A DNA stretch of 64,000 bases from contig NZ_CP032762.1 in NCBI RefSeq assembly GCF_003641205.1, positions 2,108,001 through 2,172,000 of the forward strand. Direction: 5' to 3'. The position numbers and the translations under genes were made by a program. This DNA is from Rhodococcus sp. P1Y. GTDB lineage: Bacteria; Actinomycetota; Actinomycetes; Mycobacteriales; Mycobacteriaceae. Positions 8,660-17,279 of this stretch are shown here, one piece after another; position 1 is the first letter of the stretch; the number at the start of each line of letters is the position of its first letter. Under the pieces are notes generated by a model, which was given only the letters and a program-made list of their open reading frames with translations, did not search any database and was not told the origin of the DNA.

Positions 8660-9106
8660 GTGACGTCGGGAAATAGCGTTAAGGACAACCGTGAATTGGC
8701 CAGCGACCTGTCGCTCGCCGTGGTGCGACTGACTCGGCACCTGCGAGGCCGCAGGGTCGATTCGCAAGTGTCGCTGACTCAGCTGTCGGCTTTGGCCACA
8801 CTGAGCCGCGAGGGCGACATGACACCCGGGGCACTCGCTGCGCGCGAGCGGGTCCAGCCACCGTCGATGACTCGGGTCATCGCGTCGCTCGCCGAGCTCG
8901 GATTGGTCGTGCGCACCGCTCACCCCACCGACGGACGTCAGGTCATCGTGTCGTTGTCGCCCGCAGGGCAGACTCTGATCGCCGACGAGGCAAGCGCGCG
9001 TGAGGCATGGATGACCGCACAGCTCGCAGGTTTGAACGAGACCCAGCTCGCCACGTTGCGGGATGCGGTCGGCATCATCAGCGCACTGGTGAGTGACTCC
9101 GAGTAG
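8660..9106 (+). CDS. MarR-family transcriptional regulator
   Basis: 148-residue winged-helix repressor, GTG start at 8660 (VTSGNSVKDNRELAS). The open frame runs further upstream into the permease gene, but family-like sequence begins here. The helix-turn-helix spans MTPGALAARERVQPPSMTRV and the wing contains RTAHPTDGRQVIVSLSPAG, both classic MarR. A TAGTCT -10-like hexamer lies 7 bases ahead of the GTG, which suggests a leaderless transcript. The MFS gene follows after 40 bases with a palindrome in between, so the pair is probably a repressor and its drug or metabolite exporter. The position corresponds to Rv0880 in M. tuberculosis. Confidence 0.9.
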   Translation: MTSGNSVKDNRELASDLSLAVVRLTRHLRGRRVDSQVSLTQLSALATLSREGDMTPGALAARERVQPPSMTRVIASLAELGLVVRTAHPTDGRQVIVSLSPAGQTLIADEASAREAWMTAQLAGLNETQLATLRDAVGIISALVSDSE

Positions 9107-9123
9107 CCACAGAACCGTGGTCG

Positions 9124-9139
9124 TTACCTAGGTTAATAT
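9124..9139. promoter_or_regulatory. Palindrome and -10 ahead of the MFS gene, candidate MarR operator
   Basis: TTACCTAGGTTA (9124-9135) is a 12-base imperfect palindrome (10 of 12 symmetric) overlapping TAATAT (9134-9139), which sits 7 bases ahead of the GTG of the MFS gene. A repressor bound here would cover the -10. A related half site TTACCT lies just before the MarR gene at about 8618. Inference only. Confidence 0.4.
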
Positions 9140-9146
9140 TTGTGTC

Positions 9147-10430
9147 GTGCCCACTGCGTCTCCGATGTTCGCCGCGTTGCGAACGCGCAACTACCGGTTG
9201 TGGGCATCGGGACAGATCGTTTCGCTGGTGGGCACCTGGATGCAGCGCGTCGCCCAGGACTGGCTTGTCCTGACGCTGTCCGGTGGCAACGGTCTTGCCG
9301 TCGGAATCGTCATGGCCTTGCAGTTCGGGCCGACCCTGTTCCTGTCCGTGTGGGGAGGCGTGTTCGCCGACCGGTACGACAAACGCAAGCTGCTGATGAT
9401 CACCCAGATATTCGCGGCAGTCTGCGGACTCGTGCTCGGTCTGCTCGACGTGGGCAACGTCGTCGAGCTCTGGCACGTCTACGTCATCGCGTTCATCCTC
9501 GGGTGCTCGTCGGCGATCGACGCGCCCGTGCGTCAGTCCTTCACCATCGAAATGGTCGGCAAGGAAGCGCTCTCGAACGCCATCGCGCTGAACTCCATGA
9601 CGTTCAACCTTGCCCGCATCATCGGTCCGGCCATCTCCGGTGTGCTGATCACGCTCATCGGCACCGGTTGGGTCTTCCTCATCAACGCCGCGTCGTTCGC
9701 TGCGGTGTTCGGTGCGTTGCTCGCCATGAGGGCGAAAGATCTGTTCACGGTCGAACCGGCGCCACGAGCCAAAGGTCAGGTGCGTGCGGGCTTCGCGTAC
9801 GTGTGGGGTCGGCCCGATCTTCGAGTGATGCTGGCAACGGTCTTCATGGTGTCGACGTTCGGGCTCAACTTCCCGCTCAGTCTTGCGGTGCTGGCGCGTA
9901 ACACGTTCGGAAGCGGTGCCGACGCCTACGGCTTGTTGTCGACGACGCTCGCGGTCGGAACCTTGGTGGGTGCGACGCTGGCCGCTCGGCGTGTGACGAC
10001 ACCGAGACTGCGACTGTTCATCGGAGCCGTCATCGCGTTCGGAGTCTTCGAACTGCTCGTCGGTCTGATGCCGAGCTATCTTCTCGTTGCGCTGCTACTG
10101 ATTCCGACGGGTGCTCTGAACCTCACGTTCTCGACATCGGCGATGAACATCCTCCAGATGTCGGTGCCGTCGGACATGCGAGGGCGCGTGATGGGCATCT
10201 ACATGCTGTGCTTCCTCGGAGGCACACCGATCGGAAGCCCGGTGTTGGGGTGGCTCGCCGACGTGGTCGACCCACGCGCCCCATTGTTGTTCGGGGGAGT
10301 CGTATCGGTCTCGACAGGGTTGTTCGCCGGGATCTACCTGCTGCGGCACAACAATTTGCGGCTACGGCTGTCCCGGCCGAAGCCGGGGCGTCGACTCCCG
10401 GCGTTCGATGTCCTGACGCGGGCAGAATGA
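9147..10430 (+). CDS. MFS exporter (EntS-like)
   Basis: 427-residue, 12-helix major facilitator. MFAALRTRNYRLWASGQ, ADRYDKRKLLM (loop 2-3 motif), APVRQSFTIEMVG and VPSDMRGRVMGIY place it in the EntS/MFS_3 exporter branch (siderophore, macrolide or lipophilic drug efflux). GTG start at 9147 with TAATAT 7 bases upstream, likely leaderless. It is adjacent to and downstream of the MarR gene, as expected for local control. Its stop is 5 bases from the end of the convergent response regulator gene. The substrate is unknown. Confidence 0.9.
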   Translation: MPTASPMFAALRTRNYRLWASGQIVSLVGTWMQRVAQDWLVLTLSGGNGLAVGIVMALQFGPTLFLSVWGGVFADRYDKRKLLMITQIFAAVCGLVLGLLDVGNVVELWHVYVIAFILGCSSAIDAPVRQSFTIEMVGKEALSNAIALNSMTFNLARIIGPAISGVLITLIGTGWVFLINAASFAAVFGALLAMRAKDLFTVEPAPRAKGQVRAGFAYVWGRPDLRVMLATVFMVSTFGLNFPLSLAVLARNTFGSGADAYGLLSTTLAVGTLVGATLAARRVTTPRLRLFIGAVIAFGVFELLVGLMPSYLLVALLLIPTGALNLTFSTSAMNILQMSVPSDMRGRVMGIYMLCFLGGTPIGSPVLGWLADVVDPRAPLLFGGVVSVSTGLFAGIYLLRHNNLRLRLSRPKPGRRLPAFDVLTRAE

Positions 10431-10435
10431 AGTCG

Positions 10436-11041
10436 TCAGATCCAACCGTGGCGTCGCGCTATCGCTGACGCCTCGTGCCGATTGGCTGCACCGAGTTTCG
10501 CGGCCGCCGAGGACAAGTAGTTCCTCGTGGTGCCCGGTGACAGGTGGGCGCGAACGGCGATCTCGGCGATGCTTGCGCCGTCCGCAGCGAATTCGAGGAC
10601 ATCCGATTCGCGTGGCGTGAGCGGTGAGTCGCCTGCTCCGATCGCTTCGGCTGCGAGCGTGGGATCGACGTACCGCCCTCCGCCGTGCACTGTGCGCACG
10701 ACCTCGGCGAGTGTGGACGCCGACGTCGTCTTGGGCAGGAAGCCTCGAACACCAGCGGACAGCGCCTTCTTGAGATATCCCGGACGACCGTGGCTGGTGA
10801 CGATAATGGCTGCACACGACGGAAGCGCTTCGCAGATCAGGCCCGCGGCCTCGATTCCGTCGACGGCGCCCATCTGCAGATCCAGAACCGCCACGTCGGG
10901 GGAGTGTTCCTTCGCTGCGGTGACTGCGGCCTCACCCGACTCGGCTTGAGCAACGATCTCGATGTCGTCCTCGAGGGAGAGCATGGTTGCGAGGGCTGTG
11001 CGAATGAGGTTTTCGTCGTCGGCGAGCAGTACGCGGATCAT
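10436..11041 (-). CDS. NarL/LuxR-type response regulator
   Basis: 201-residue response regulator: receiver domain 1-120 with D8/D9, phospho-acceptor D54 (AVLDLQMG) and K104 (FLPKTT), then a LuxR-type HTH at about 140-195 (LTPRESDVLEFAADGASIAE). Close in style to DesR. It overlaps the kinase stop by 4 bases (start 11041) and is last in a minus-strand operon behind an ABC exporter, which it probably controls. It depends on a kinase that is frameshifted in this sequence, so its phosphorylation may come from elsewhere or be absent. Confidence 0.93.
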   Translation of the reverse strand: MIRVLLADDENLIRTALATMLSLEDDIEIVAQAESGEAAVTAAKEHSPDVAVLDLQMGAVDGIEAAGLICEALPSCAAIIVTSHGRPGYLKKALSAGVRGFLPKTTSASTLAEVVRTVHGGGRYVDPTLAAEAIGAGDSPLTPRESDVLEFAADGASIAEIAVRAHLSPGTTRNYLSSAAAKLGAANRHEASAIARRHGWI

Positions 11042-12155
11042 GACCGATCTCCAAGCTCGAACGTTGCGGTGAGGATGAATTCGCTGGTTGTGCTTGTCGA
11101 TTCGAGGTGCCCGCCGACAGCGGCGAGGCGTTCGCCGAGGCCGTCGAGTCCGGTTCCGTCGGACGATCTCATCGTGTGTGGGCGGTCGTTGACGATGCGG
11201 AGCGTCTGCTCGCTGACCTCGATGCGAGAGCGGGTGGCGTCGGAGTGACGCAGGATGTTGGTGGCGCCTTCGCGCACGACCCAGGCTGCCGCTTCCGCGA
11301 ACCGGGGTGCAACGGCATCGGCGTCTCCATGTATCTCGGTGTCGATGCCCGCTGCTTTCAGCAGAGACGCTGCTCCGCTGAGTTCGGCGTCCAGGTCGAT
11401 CGATCGGTAGCCTCGTACCAGTTGTCGCGCCTCGGTCATCGACTGCTGAGCCAGCTCGCGGACTTCGTCCATCTGGTCGGCGGCGCGATTGTCACCTCGG
11501 CGCGAGAGTGTCGCAGCCAGTTCGCTTTTGACGGCAATGGCCGAGAGAGCGCGGCCGACGACGTCATGCAGATCACGCGAGAATCGGAGTCGCTCCTCGG
11601 CGACAGACAATTGAGCCGCGGCATGACGGGACGAATCGAGTTCGGTGACGATCCGCAGCAACCAGATCGACAACGCGGCGGTCATCGCGACGAACACCAC
11701 GACAGACAACGCCGCGGCGGCTCCGAGAGCCCCGTATCGCGTCATCAGCGTCGCGGCACCGAGGACCACGGACAACACAAGTGACCAGCGAAGCGGAAGG
11801 ACGACGCACACGGGAACCGAAGCGATGATGAGGGCCCAGAAGGGGATTGCATCGCCGCCGGCCAGCCCCGCCAGAATTCCCGCGCCGATCGCTACTGCAA
11901 GCGGCCACCGGATCGGGCCGTCAACAGTGCCGCCGATCCCCGGCGTGCGGAGAAGGACCAACATTCCGGCCCCGCCGAGACGATCATCGCGGGTGCCGAG
12001 ATCCAGGCGTCGCGCGCGACGGCTTCGAGAAGGCCGGCGAAGCTGAACGTCACGATGATCCACAGGAACGACTGCCTGGTGTACAGCCGCACCTTGTCGA
12101 CTTCGGATGTGTCCCGCCACGTGGCCCGTGGGTCGAGATAGCGCCGCAGTTCCAT
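11038..12155 (-). pseudogene. NarL-type sensor histidine kinase, frameshifted near its N-terminus
   Basis: The N-terminus is read from ATG 12155 (MELRRYLDPRATWRDTSEVD, behind GGGAGG) through the first two membrane helices (FLWIIVTFSFAGLLEAVA, APAMIVSAG). The rest is in a different frame from about 11970 on (GMLVLLRTPGIGG, two or three more helices, DLHDVVGRALSAIAVKSELA with the phospho-histidine, then VVREGATNILRHSDA and DGTGLDGLGERLA of the ATP domain). The switch lies at a run of four G on the coding strand (C4 at 11970-11973). One extra G would restore MIVSAGAGMLVLL. Neither single frame gives both parts. It could be a sequencing slip, a real null mutation, or phase variation. The intact form would be about 372 residues, a DesK-like membrane kinase. 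Confidence 0.75.
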
Positions 12156-12191
12156 GTGCTCCAGCCTCCCAGACCCTTAGGTGCGGCGGGC

Positions 12192-12965
12192 TCAGCCCCG
12201 TGGTTCCCAGCGGAAGTGTGTCTTGGCGATGACGATGGATCCCAAGATCCATGCTGCTACGACGAGCGCCGGCTTCAGAGCGGGCGAGAACGTATCCGCG
12301 AAGGCAAGCGGGCTCGACTCCGGGTCGATCGTACCCATCCATCCGAGGTTCACCAGGTCGAGAACCGCGGCCATCGGCGTCAATTCGATGATCGAGTCGG
12401 CGGACTCCGGGACCACTCCGCGCAGGAACGAACTGCCCGCCATCGCCAGCAACATGATCGGAAGGCTCGTGATCTGTGCTGCTTCCGCGTTGCGAGTGAA
12501 GGTGGAGGTGATCAACGCGAGCGCCGCGAACATCACGGCCCCACCGAGGAGCCCGACCACAAGGAGGAGCGGGTTGACCGGAAGCCCGCCGCCGAGTGCT
12601 ACAACTATTGCTCCCACCACGACGATGAGGATCGCAGTCAACACGAAGGAGGGAACCGCGGGTCCGAGAAGGATCTGATTGTCGGTTGCCTCGCCCGTTC
12701 GGAGTCGTTTGAGCACGAGCTCGTCACGTCGTGTCGTGTATGCGGACAGAAGGTTGTAATACACCAGGAATACGAGCAGGAACAGCGCGAAAATCTCCAG
12801 CGCCGAGGACACGACCACGTCCGTCAGTCCGCCCTCGCTACGCCTCCCGATGACGAGGATGACGACGGGGAAGAGCAAGGGCATGACGAGTGCGTTGACC
12901 AAAAGCACGCGGTTGCGCAGTAGAAGTGTGAACTCCGAACGGGACAGGGTGGTGAGCGTACTCAT
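12192..12965 (-). CDS. ABC-2 type exporter permease
   Basis: 257-residue membrane protein with six helices and the ABC-2 permease layout: TTLSRSEFTLLLRNRVLLVN at the N-terminus, a long loop with YNLLSAYTTRRDELVLKRLRTG, and repeated hydrophobic segments. Partner of the ATPase immediately upstream; its ATG 12965 overlaps the ATPase stop (ATGA). Together they form an exporter of drugs, lipids or antimicrobial compounds, with a two-component system downstream in the same operon. The substrate is unknown. Confidence 0.9.
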   Translation of the reverse strand: MSTLTTLSRSEFTLLLRNRVLLVNALVMPLLFPVVILVIGRRSEGGLTDVVVSSALEIFALFLLVFLVYYNLLSAYTTRRDELVLKRLRTGEATDNQILLGPAVPSFVLTAILIVVVGAIVVALGGGLPVNPLLLVVGLLGGAVMFAALALITSTFTRNAEAAQITSLPIMLLAMAGSSFLRGVVPESADSIIELTPMAAVLDLVNLGWMGTIDPESSPLAFADTFSPALKPALVVAAWILGSIVIAKTHFRWEPRG

Positions 12966-13882
12966 GCTGCAACCTTCTTACGGTCGTCGAATTCGTCTGC
13001 AATGGAGAGGAACACGGTCTCGAGTGAGGCCGCGCGGGCATCGAGGCCCTCGATGCGGACACCCGCGCGCTGTGCCCACACCAACAGATCGGTCAGGGTG
13101 GCCTGCAAATCGGGAGTGTCGATGAGGAGTGTGCCGTCCTCCACACCGATGCTGCACGACGGCAATTCGGGAAGGGGTGCGGTGGGCAGTTCGAGGTGAA
13201 TCCTCGAGGGGTGGTCCGCCACCACTTCGGCCACCGTTCCGCTGCGCACGACGCGTCCCTTGTGCATGATTGCGAGACGATCGCAGAGCCGCTCGGCTTC
13301 GTCGAGATAGTGAGTGGTGAGCATGATCGTGACGCCTGAGTTGCGGAGCTCCTCGATCAGAACCCATGTGTTGCGGCGACTTTCGGGATCGAGACCTGTG
13401 GTGGGTTCGTCGAGGAACAGCACGCGAGGTTGGCCGATGATCGCGCATGCCAGATCCAGTCGGCGCTGCTCACCGCCGGAGAGGACCTTGACGCGTGTAT
13501 CGGCGCGATCGGCAAGATCCACCCTGGCGAGAGTGTCGAGGACAGGCAACGGGTCACTGCACGTTCCGGCCCACATCTCGAGGCTTTCCCTCGCGGTCAG
13601 ATCGGACGGCAAGCCGCCCTTCTGCAGCATGACCCCGAGGTTCGGTCGGACGTCTCGGCGGTCTCGGACCGGATCGAGACCCATGATCGATACTGTGCCG
13701 TCGCTCGGTCGTGAAAGGCCCTGTATCACTTCGAGAGACGACGTCTTGCCGGCACCGTTCGTGCCGAGCAGGCCGAAGAGCTCACCCTCGTCGACGCTCA
13801 GATTCAGATCGCTGACAGCTTCGAATGCCGACTTTCCGCTTCCGTATCGACGGGTCATGCCCGTCACCTCGATGATGCTCAT
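12962..13882 (-). CDS. ABC exporter ATP-binding protein
   Basis: ATPase of about 306 residues. Walker A GTNGAGKT (residues 40-47), Q-loop in GVMLQKGG, signature LSGGEQRRLDLA, Walker B VLFLDEPTTGLD and the switch His in TTHYLDEAERL are all present. The C-terminal 70 residues are the extension typical of drug/NatA-type ATPases. I chose ATG 13882 (MSIIEVTGMTRRYG), which overlaps the stop of the small membrane protein gene (ATGA). A start 12 bases upstream (13894) is also open. Operon order: small membrane protein, this ATPase, permease, kinase, regulator. Confidence 0.92.
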   Translation of the reverse strand: MSIIEVTGMTRRYGSGKSAFEAVSDLNLSVDEGELFGLLGTNGAGKTSSLEVIQGLSRPSDGTVSIMGLDPVRDRRDVRPNLGVMLQKGGLPSDLTARESLEMWAGTCSDPLPVLDTLARVDLADRADTRVKVLSGGEQRRLDLACAIIGQPRVLFLDEPTTGLDPESRRNTWVLIEELRNSGVTIMLTTHYLDEAERLCDRLAIMHKGRVVRSGTVAEVVADHPSRIHLELPTAPLPELPSCSIGVEDGTLLIDTPDLQATLTDLLVWAQRAGVRIEGLDARAASLETVFLSIADEFDDRKKVAA

Positions 13883-14103
13883 CGCTTGTTCCACTCGCGC
13901 AGGCCGAACACGAACCGTCCAGCCATGAACACCAGGCCCACTGCAGCAACGATGATCACTGGCAGCTGCGGGCCGACGAGAGCCAGGACGACAGCGAACA
14001 ACGCGACGGTGATGATCAGGACGACGATCTCACGGGCCATGGTGGGGGCAGGCCCGAGCTCCATCAGGTCGGTGAACAGGTTTCCTTCATCTGGTTGTCT
14101 CAT
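13879..14103 (-). CDS. Small membrane protein at the head of the ABC/two-component operon
   Basis: 74 residues: an acidic N-terminus (MRQPDEGNLFTDLMELG), two closely spaced hydrophobic helices (EIVVLIITVALFAVVLALVG and VIIVAAVGLVFMAGRFVFG) and a short basic tail REWNKR. Not a family I recognise. Its stop overlaps the ATPase start by 4 bases, so it is translated together with the exporter. It may be an accessory subunit or membrane sensor. Confidence 0.75.
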   Translation of the reverse strand: MRQPDEGNLFTDLMELGPAPTMAREIVVLIITVALFAVVLALVGPQLPVIIVAAVGLVFMAGRFVFGLREWNKR

Positions 14104-14146
14104 GCCTCCAGCGTCGTCGGATCAGGCCGTGACCAGTAGTGCAGCG

Positions 14147-14195
14147 TGTCATCGACTCCGTTGACGTTGTCATCGATCGGCCATGACAAATGTCA
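14147..14195. promoter_or_regulatory. Candidate operator ahead of the ABC/two-component operon
   Basis: Contains the palindrome TGACAAATGTCA (14184-14195) and two direct GTCATCGA copies (about 14147 and 14170), 45-90 bases upstream of the operon start at 14103. The spot suits a NarL-type regulator acting on its own operon. Assigned by position and symmetry only. Confidence 0.3.
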
Positions 14196-14203
14196 GCAGC
14201 TCG

Positions 14204-15403
14204 TCAGAAACCCCAACCCATGACGGAGGCGCGATCGGTCGCGAAGGCGATATTCACGGTGTGAAGCGCCTCCTTGTCGCGGGCCCACAGTCTCGACGCC
14301 GCGGCGAACCTCGTTGCACTGTGCGTTCCGAAGTACAGCGCCGACAGGACGTCCAATTTCAATGTCGCGTCCGGTGCTGCGTCGGTCCGGGTCACGACCG
14401 CGCTGCCGCCGGAAATCGTCACCTCGAAGGTGCCACCCGCATCGAGGAACGGATCCTCGACCCCCAGCACGAACTGCGCGTCGACGCTGTAGGTGCGCGC
14501 CTCCAGTGCTGCCTTCACATCCATGATGCGGCACCACAGAGCGTCGTGATGACTGGTGACCTTGGGTAGTCGGTTGTTGGTGAGCAGGAACGGAAGCGCC
14601 TCGTCGGGGGCCTGTTCGACCTCGATCGTGTCGACGAGGTCGATGCCCGCCAACACCTGCCAGAGTTCGGCGTACGCCTCGTCGGTGACGGCAATGAATT
14701 CCTGGACGACGATCTTGCTCTCGGTGGGGCTGCGCCGATACGCGACGTACCCGTCGACATGCGCGATGAAGAACAGTTCGGTCAATCCGTGTCGACGATT
14801 CTCGCGGTCGGCGAAGAACCGTTCCCATCGAATCGGCGGCTTCGGTTGCGCACCTGCTGTTGCGCGTTGCCAACGGTGGTAGATATCGGGAAGAAGCGTC
14901 GACGCCTCGGCCGACTCGATGAGGCGGACGCCGGTCACCGGGGGAACGCCGGGATGGAACTGCGCGAACCGACGGTCGAGCACGACGGAATGTTCCTCGG
15001 TCGCCGGCCCGTATCCGAAGCGTCCGTAGATGGTGGCTTCGCTCGCGGTCAGCAGCGACAAGGGTGCGCCGGCGGCGTCGAGCTTACGATGCTGCTCGGT
15101 GAACATGCGGCGCAGAATCCCACGCCTGCGGTGGGTAGGTGCCACCGAGACCCAGGAGACTCCCGATGCCTCCACCTGAGCTCCGCCGGGGACCGTCACC
15201 GACATCGGAAAATGCATCGCGACTCCGACGGGTGTCTCCCCGTCCCACGCCATGACGACGTGCTTGGAGCTCGTGAGTATCTGCGTCTCCGCAAGGTCCT
15301 CGGAGTTCTGGTGCTCGCCGAACGCGTGCGCGTCCAGAAGAGCGACGGCATTCCAGTCGTCGTCGGTGGCCGTCCTGATCAAGATCGTGTCGTCGGTAGT
15401 CAT
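14204..15403 (-). CDS. eis: Eis-type GNAT N-acetyltransferase
   Basis: 399-residue enhanced-intracellular-survival family acetyltransferase, with an N-terminal GNAT domain, a second GNAT-like domain and a C-terminal SCP-like domain. The acetyl-CoA loop is VSVAPTHRRRG (85-95), the expected general acid is Y116 in SEATIYGRFGYG, and the chain ends in MGWGF. A free C-terminal Phe carboxylate serves as catalytic base in M. tuberculosis Eis, so the conserved ending argues for an active enzyme. Family members acetylate aminoglycosides at several amines, and peptides or lysines. The start at 15403 (MTTDDTILIRTAT) is preferred; an in-frame ATG at 15421 adds six residues. Divergent from the SpoU gene with only 38 bases between. 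Confidence 0.92.
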   Translation of the reverse strand: MTTDDTILIRTATDDDWNAVALLDAHAFGEHQNSEDLAETQILTSSKHVVMAWDGETPVGVAMHFPMSVTVPGGAQVEASGVSWVSVAPTHRRRGILRRMFTEQHRKLDAAGAPLSLLTASEATIYGRFGYGPATEEHSVVLDRRFAQFHPGVPPVTGVRLIESAEASTLLPDIYHRWQRATAGAQPKPPIRWERFFADRENRRHGLTELFFIAHVDGYVAYRRSPTESKIVVQEFIAVTDEAYAELWQVLAGIDLVDTIEVEQAPDEALPFLLTNNRLPKVTSHHDALWCRIMDVKAALEARTYSVDAQFVLGVEDPFLDAGGTFEVTISGGSAVVTRTDAAPDATLKLDVLSALYFGTHSATRFAAASRLWARDKEALHTVNIAFATDRASVMGWGF

Positions 15404-15441
15404 CACAGTCGAGCTTTTCATACAGGTGCCAAGATGGACAC

Positions 15442-16278
15442 GTGGTACACGTAATCGACATCGACAACTCCTCCGATCCGAGGCTCGACGACTTCCGCGA
15501 CCTCAATTCGTCCGACCGGCGCCCCGATCTCCCCGAAGGCAAGGGCTTGGTCATCGCCGAGGGGGTTCTCGTCGCCGAGCGGCTGCTCTCGTCGCGGTTC
15601 GCGCCGATCAGTCTTCTCGGTGTCGATCGGCGCTTGAAGGAACTCGGCGAGCGACTCGACGACGTCGATGTGCCGTTCTACCGCGCCACGGCTGAGGTCA
15701 TGGCCGAGGCCGTCGGTTTCCATCTCAATCGAGGAGTACTCGCCGCGGCACATCGCCCGCCGGAATTGGACCTCGCCGACGTGTTGGACGGTGCTCGCAC
15801 CGTCGTCGTGCTGGAAGGCGTCAACGATCACGAGAACCTCGGATCGATGTTTCGCAATGCCGCAGGATTGGGCGCGGACGCAGTCCTGTTCGGCGCAGCG
15901 TGCGCGGATCCGCTCTACCGTCGCGCTGTCCGCGTGTCCATGGGGCATGTCCTCCGCGTTCCGTTCGCGCGGGTTCCGGACTGGCCACGTGGCCTGAAAA
16001 TATTACGAGAGAAGGGTTTTCAGACCATCTCCTTGACGCCCAACCCGTCCGCAATTCCGCTCGCGCAGGCAATGACCGGCGAGAAGGTCGCATTGCTCCT
16101 CGGGGCCGAAGGGCCGGGACTGACCGAACACGCCATGCGGGCCACCGATGTCCGGGCGCGCATTCCCATGGCCCCCGGAACTGATTCGCTGAATGTAGCC
16201 ACCGCCGCCGCAATGGCCTTCTACGAGCGCGTGCGACTGCAACCGACCGGGTCGTTCCCGCAGGATCCACTCCTGTGA
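15442..16278 (+). CDS. TrmH/SpoU-family RNA 2'-O-methyltransferase
   Basis: 278-residue SPOUT methyltransferase. An N-terminal substrate-binding domain (1-105) is followed by the knotted domain with motif 1 HENLGSMFRNA (N132, R138, N139), motif 2 LLLGAEGPGLT and motif 3 PMAPGTDSLNVATAAA. These form the SAM pocket and the catalytic Arg site. It methylates the ribose of a tRNA or rRNA nucleotide; which one is not evident. GTG start at 15442. The next gene starts on the GTGA that contains its stop. Position matches Rv0881. Confidence 0.93.
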   Translation: MVHVIDIDNSSDPRLDDFRDLNSSDRRPDLPEGKGLVIAEGVLVAERLLSSRFAPISLLGVDRRLKELGERLDDVDVPFYRATAEVMAEAVGFHLNRGVLAAAHRPPELDLADVLDGARTVVVLEGVNDHENLGSMFRNAAGLGADAVLFGAACADPLYRRAVRVSMGHVLRVPFARVPDWPRGLKILREKGFQTISLTPNPSAIPLAQAMTGEKVALLLGAEGPGLTEHAMRATDVRARIPMAPGTDSLNVATAAAMAFYERVRLQPTGSFPQDPLL

Positions 16279-16550
16279 CAACGGATCGTGACGTTCTGTT
16301 CACCGGCATTCCGGTTGCGATCTTCGCGGCCGTTCTCGTCAGCTCCGCACTCACTGCTTTCGGGCGCGAGCTGGCCGACATCAATGTGTTTCTGGCCGTA
16401 GGGATCAATCTGATCGTTGTCGGCGGCGCAGCCCCGACCGTCCTGCGGTGGCGAAATACTCCGGTATGGCGATGGCCGGTGTACGGGGCCTGCGTCGGCG
16501 GGGTGCTCAGCTTTGTGGTTCTGGGGATTTCCGTCGCAACCAACGCATGA
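16275..16550 (+). CDS. DUF2537 small membrane protein
   Basis: 91 residues with three hydrophobic helices (GIPVAIFAAVLVSSALTAFG, VFLAVGINLIVVGGAAPTVL, VYGACVGGVLSFVVLGISVA). Length and position directly behind the SpoU gene match the DUF2537 family (Rv0882 position in M. tuberculosis). GTG start in a GTGA overlap, so it is translationally coupled. Function unknown. Its 3' end overlaps the convergent gene by 44 bases. Confidence 0.82.
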   Translation: MTTDRDVLFTGIPVAIFAAVLVSSALTAFGRELADINVFLAVGINLIVVGGAAPTVLRWRNTPVWRWPVYGACVGGVLSFVVLGISVATNA

Positions 16551-17250
16551 ATTTGCGGTCCTGCGGCTCGGCCTGAACGACCGGTACCTCGGGAACCGGC
16601 TGCTCTCCGGGCACGTACAAGGTGAATCCGCACACGGGCAGCGTGTTCGGGTCGAATTCGTCGCCTCGAGGGGCGCCGGTGTACCGAAATCCAAGCCACT
16701 CGGAGTTGGCCGCCTCCGCGAACTCCTGAGGGTGGAACGGCAACGACTGCGGATCGGGCATGACACCGGGAGGGTAGACCAGCGGACGCTCGCCGGCCCA
16801 GAACGGTCGCTCCCACACCAACGGTAGGCCGGTGTCCTCGTAGATGTATATCGGGGTCGCGCTGAACGATCGTCGCAGTGTGCCGCGTTCCCAGTAGGCG
16901 AATGCGCCCCACGCAGTGTCGGGATCGGTCGCGACGAGGTAGGTGGACTCCGACGCGAGTGGCCTGGTCCAGACCTCGGGAATCAACGACGGTTTGGCAA
17001 TGGACAGATTCGAACCGCAGATCACCGTTGCACCCGGATAACAGCCGACGAATATCTCGTCGGGGGAGACCCCCGCAGCCTGGGCTATCGGCCCCTGACC
17101 CTTCGGCACAGCGATTCGGTCCGGAAACAGTCTTCCAACCAGTGCGGTAGCGGCGTCCCAGTCGGACGTCGTCGTGTGCCGCAACAACGAAATCGGATCA
17201 GGTGCGTCGATGTACCAGATGGTCGATGCTTTGGCCCCCACGCTCGGCAC
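16507..17250 (-). CDS. Conserved protein of unknown function, DUF6928-like
   Basis: 247-residue soluble protein. It opens MPSVGAKASTIWYIDAPDPI and has DEIFVGCYPGATVICGSNLS, followed by LVATDPDTAWGAFAYWERG and a Pro/Glu-rich C-terminus. The layout (short N-terminal strand with a metal- or nucleotide-like GAKAST start, central CYPG, Trp-rich middle) resembles the actinobacterial DUF6928 family; I am not certain of the assignment. No catalytic motif is obvious. It lies head-on to the DUF2537 gene and just upstream of sepH in the same direction, 29 bases away, so it may share a transcript with sepH. Confidence 0.75.
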   Translation of the reverse strand: MPSVGAKASTIWYIDAPDPISLLRHTTTSDWDAATALVGRLFPDRIAVPKGQGPIAQAAGVSPDEIFVGCYPGATVICGSNLSIAKPSLIPEVWTRPLASESTYLVATDPDTAWGAFAYWERGTLRRSFSATPIYIYEDTGLPLVWERPFWAGERPLVYPPGVMPDPQSLPFHPQEFAEAANSEWLGFRYTGAPRGDEFDPNTLPVCGFTLYVPGEQPVPEVPVVQAEPQDRKFMRWLRRKSPEPQS

Positions 17251-17279
17251 CCTTCTTGATCATCCCTAGCCAATCGTGC

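Noticed and set aside
11038..12155. Programmed ribosomal frameshift in the kinase
   Set aside because: No slippery heptamer or following hairpin of a known kind; a plain indel in a G run is simpler.
12156..12342. N-terminal extension of the kinase frame
   Set aside because: Arg-rich shadow of the permease gene; the true N-terminus is in another frame from 12155.
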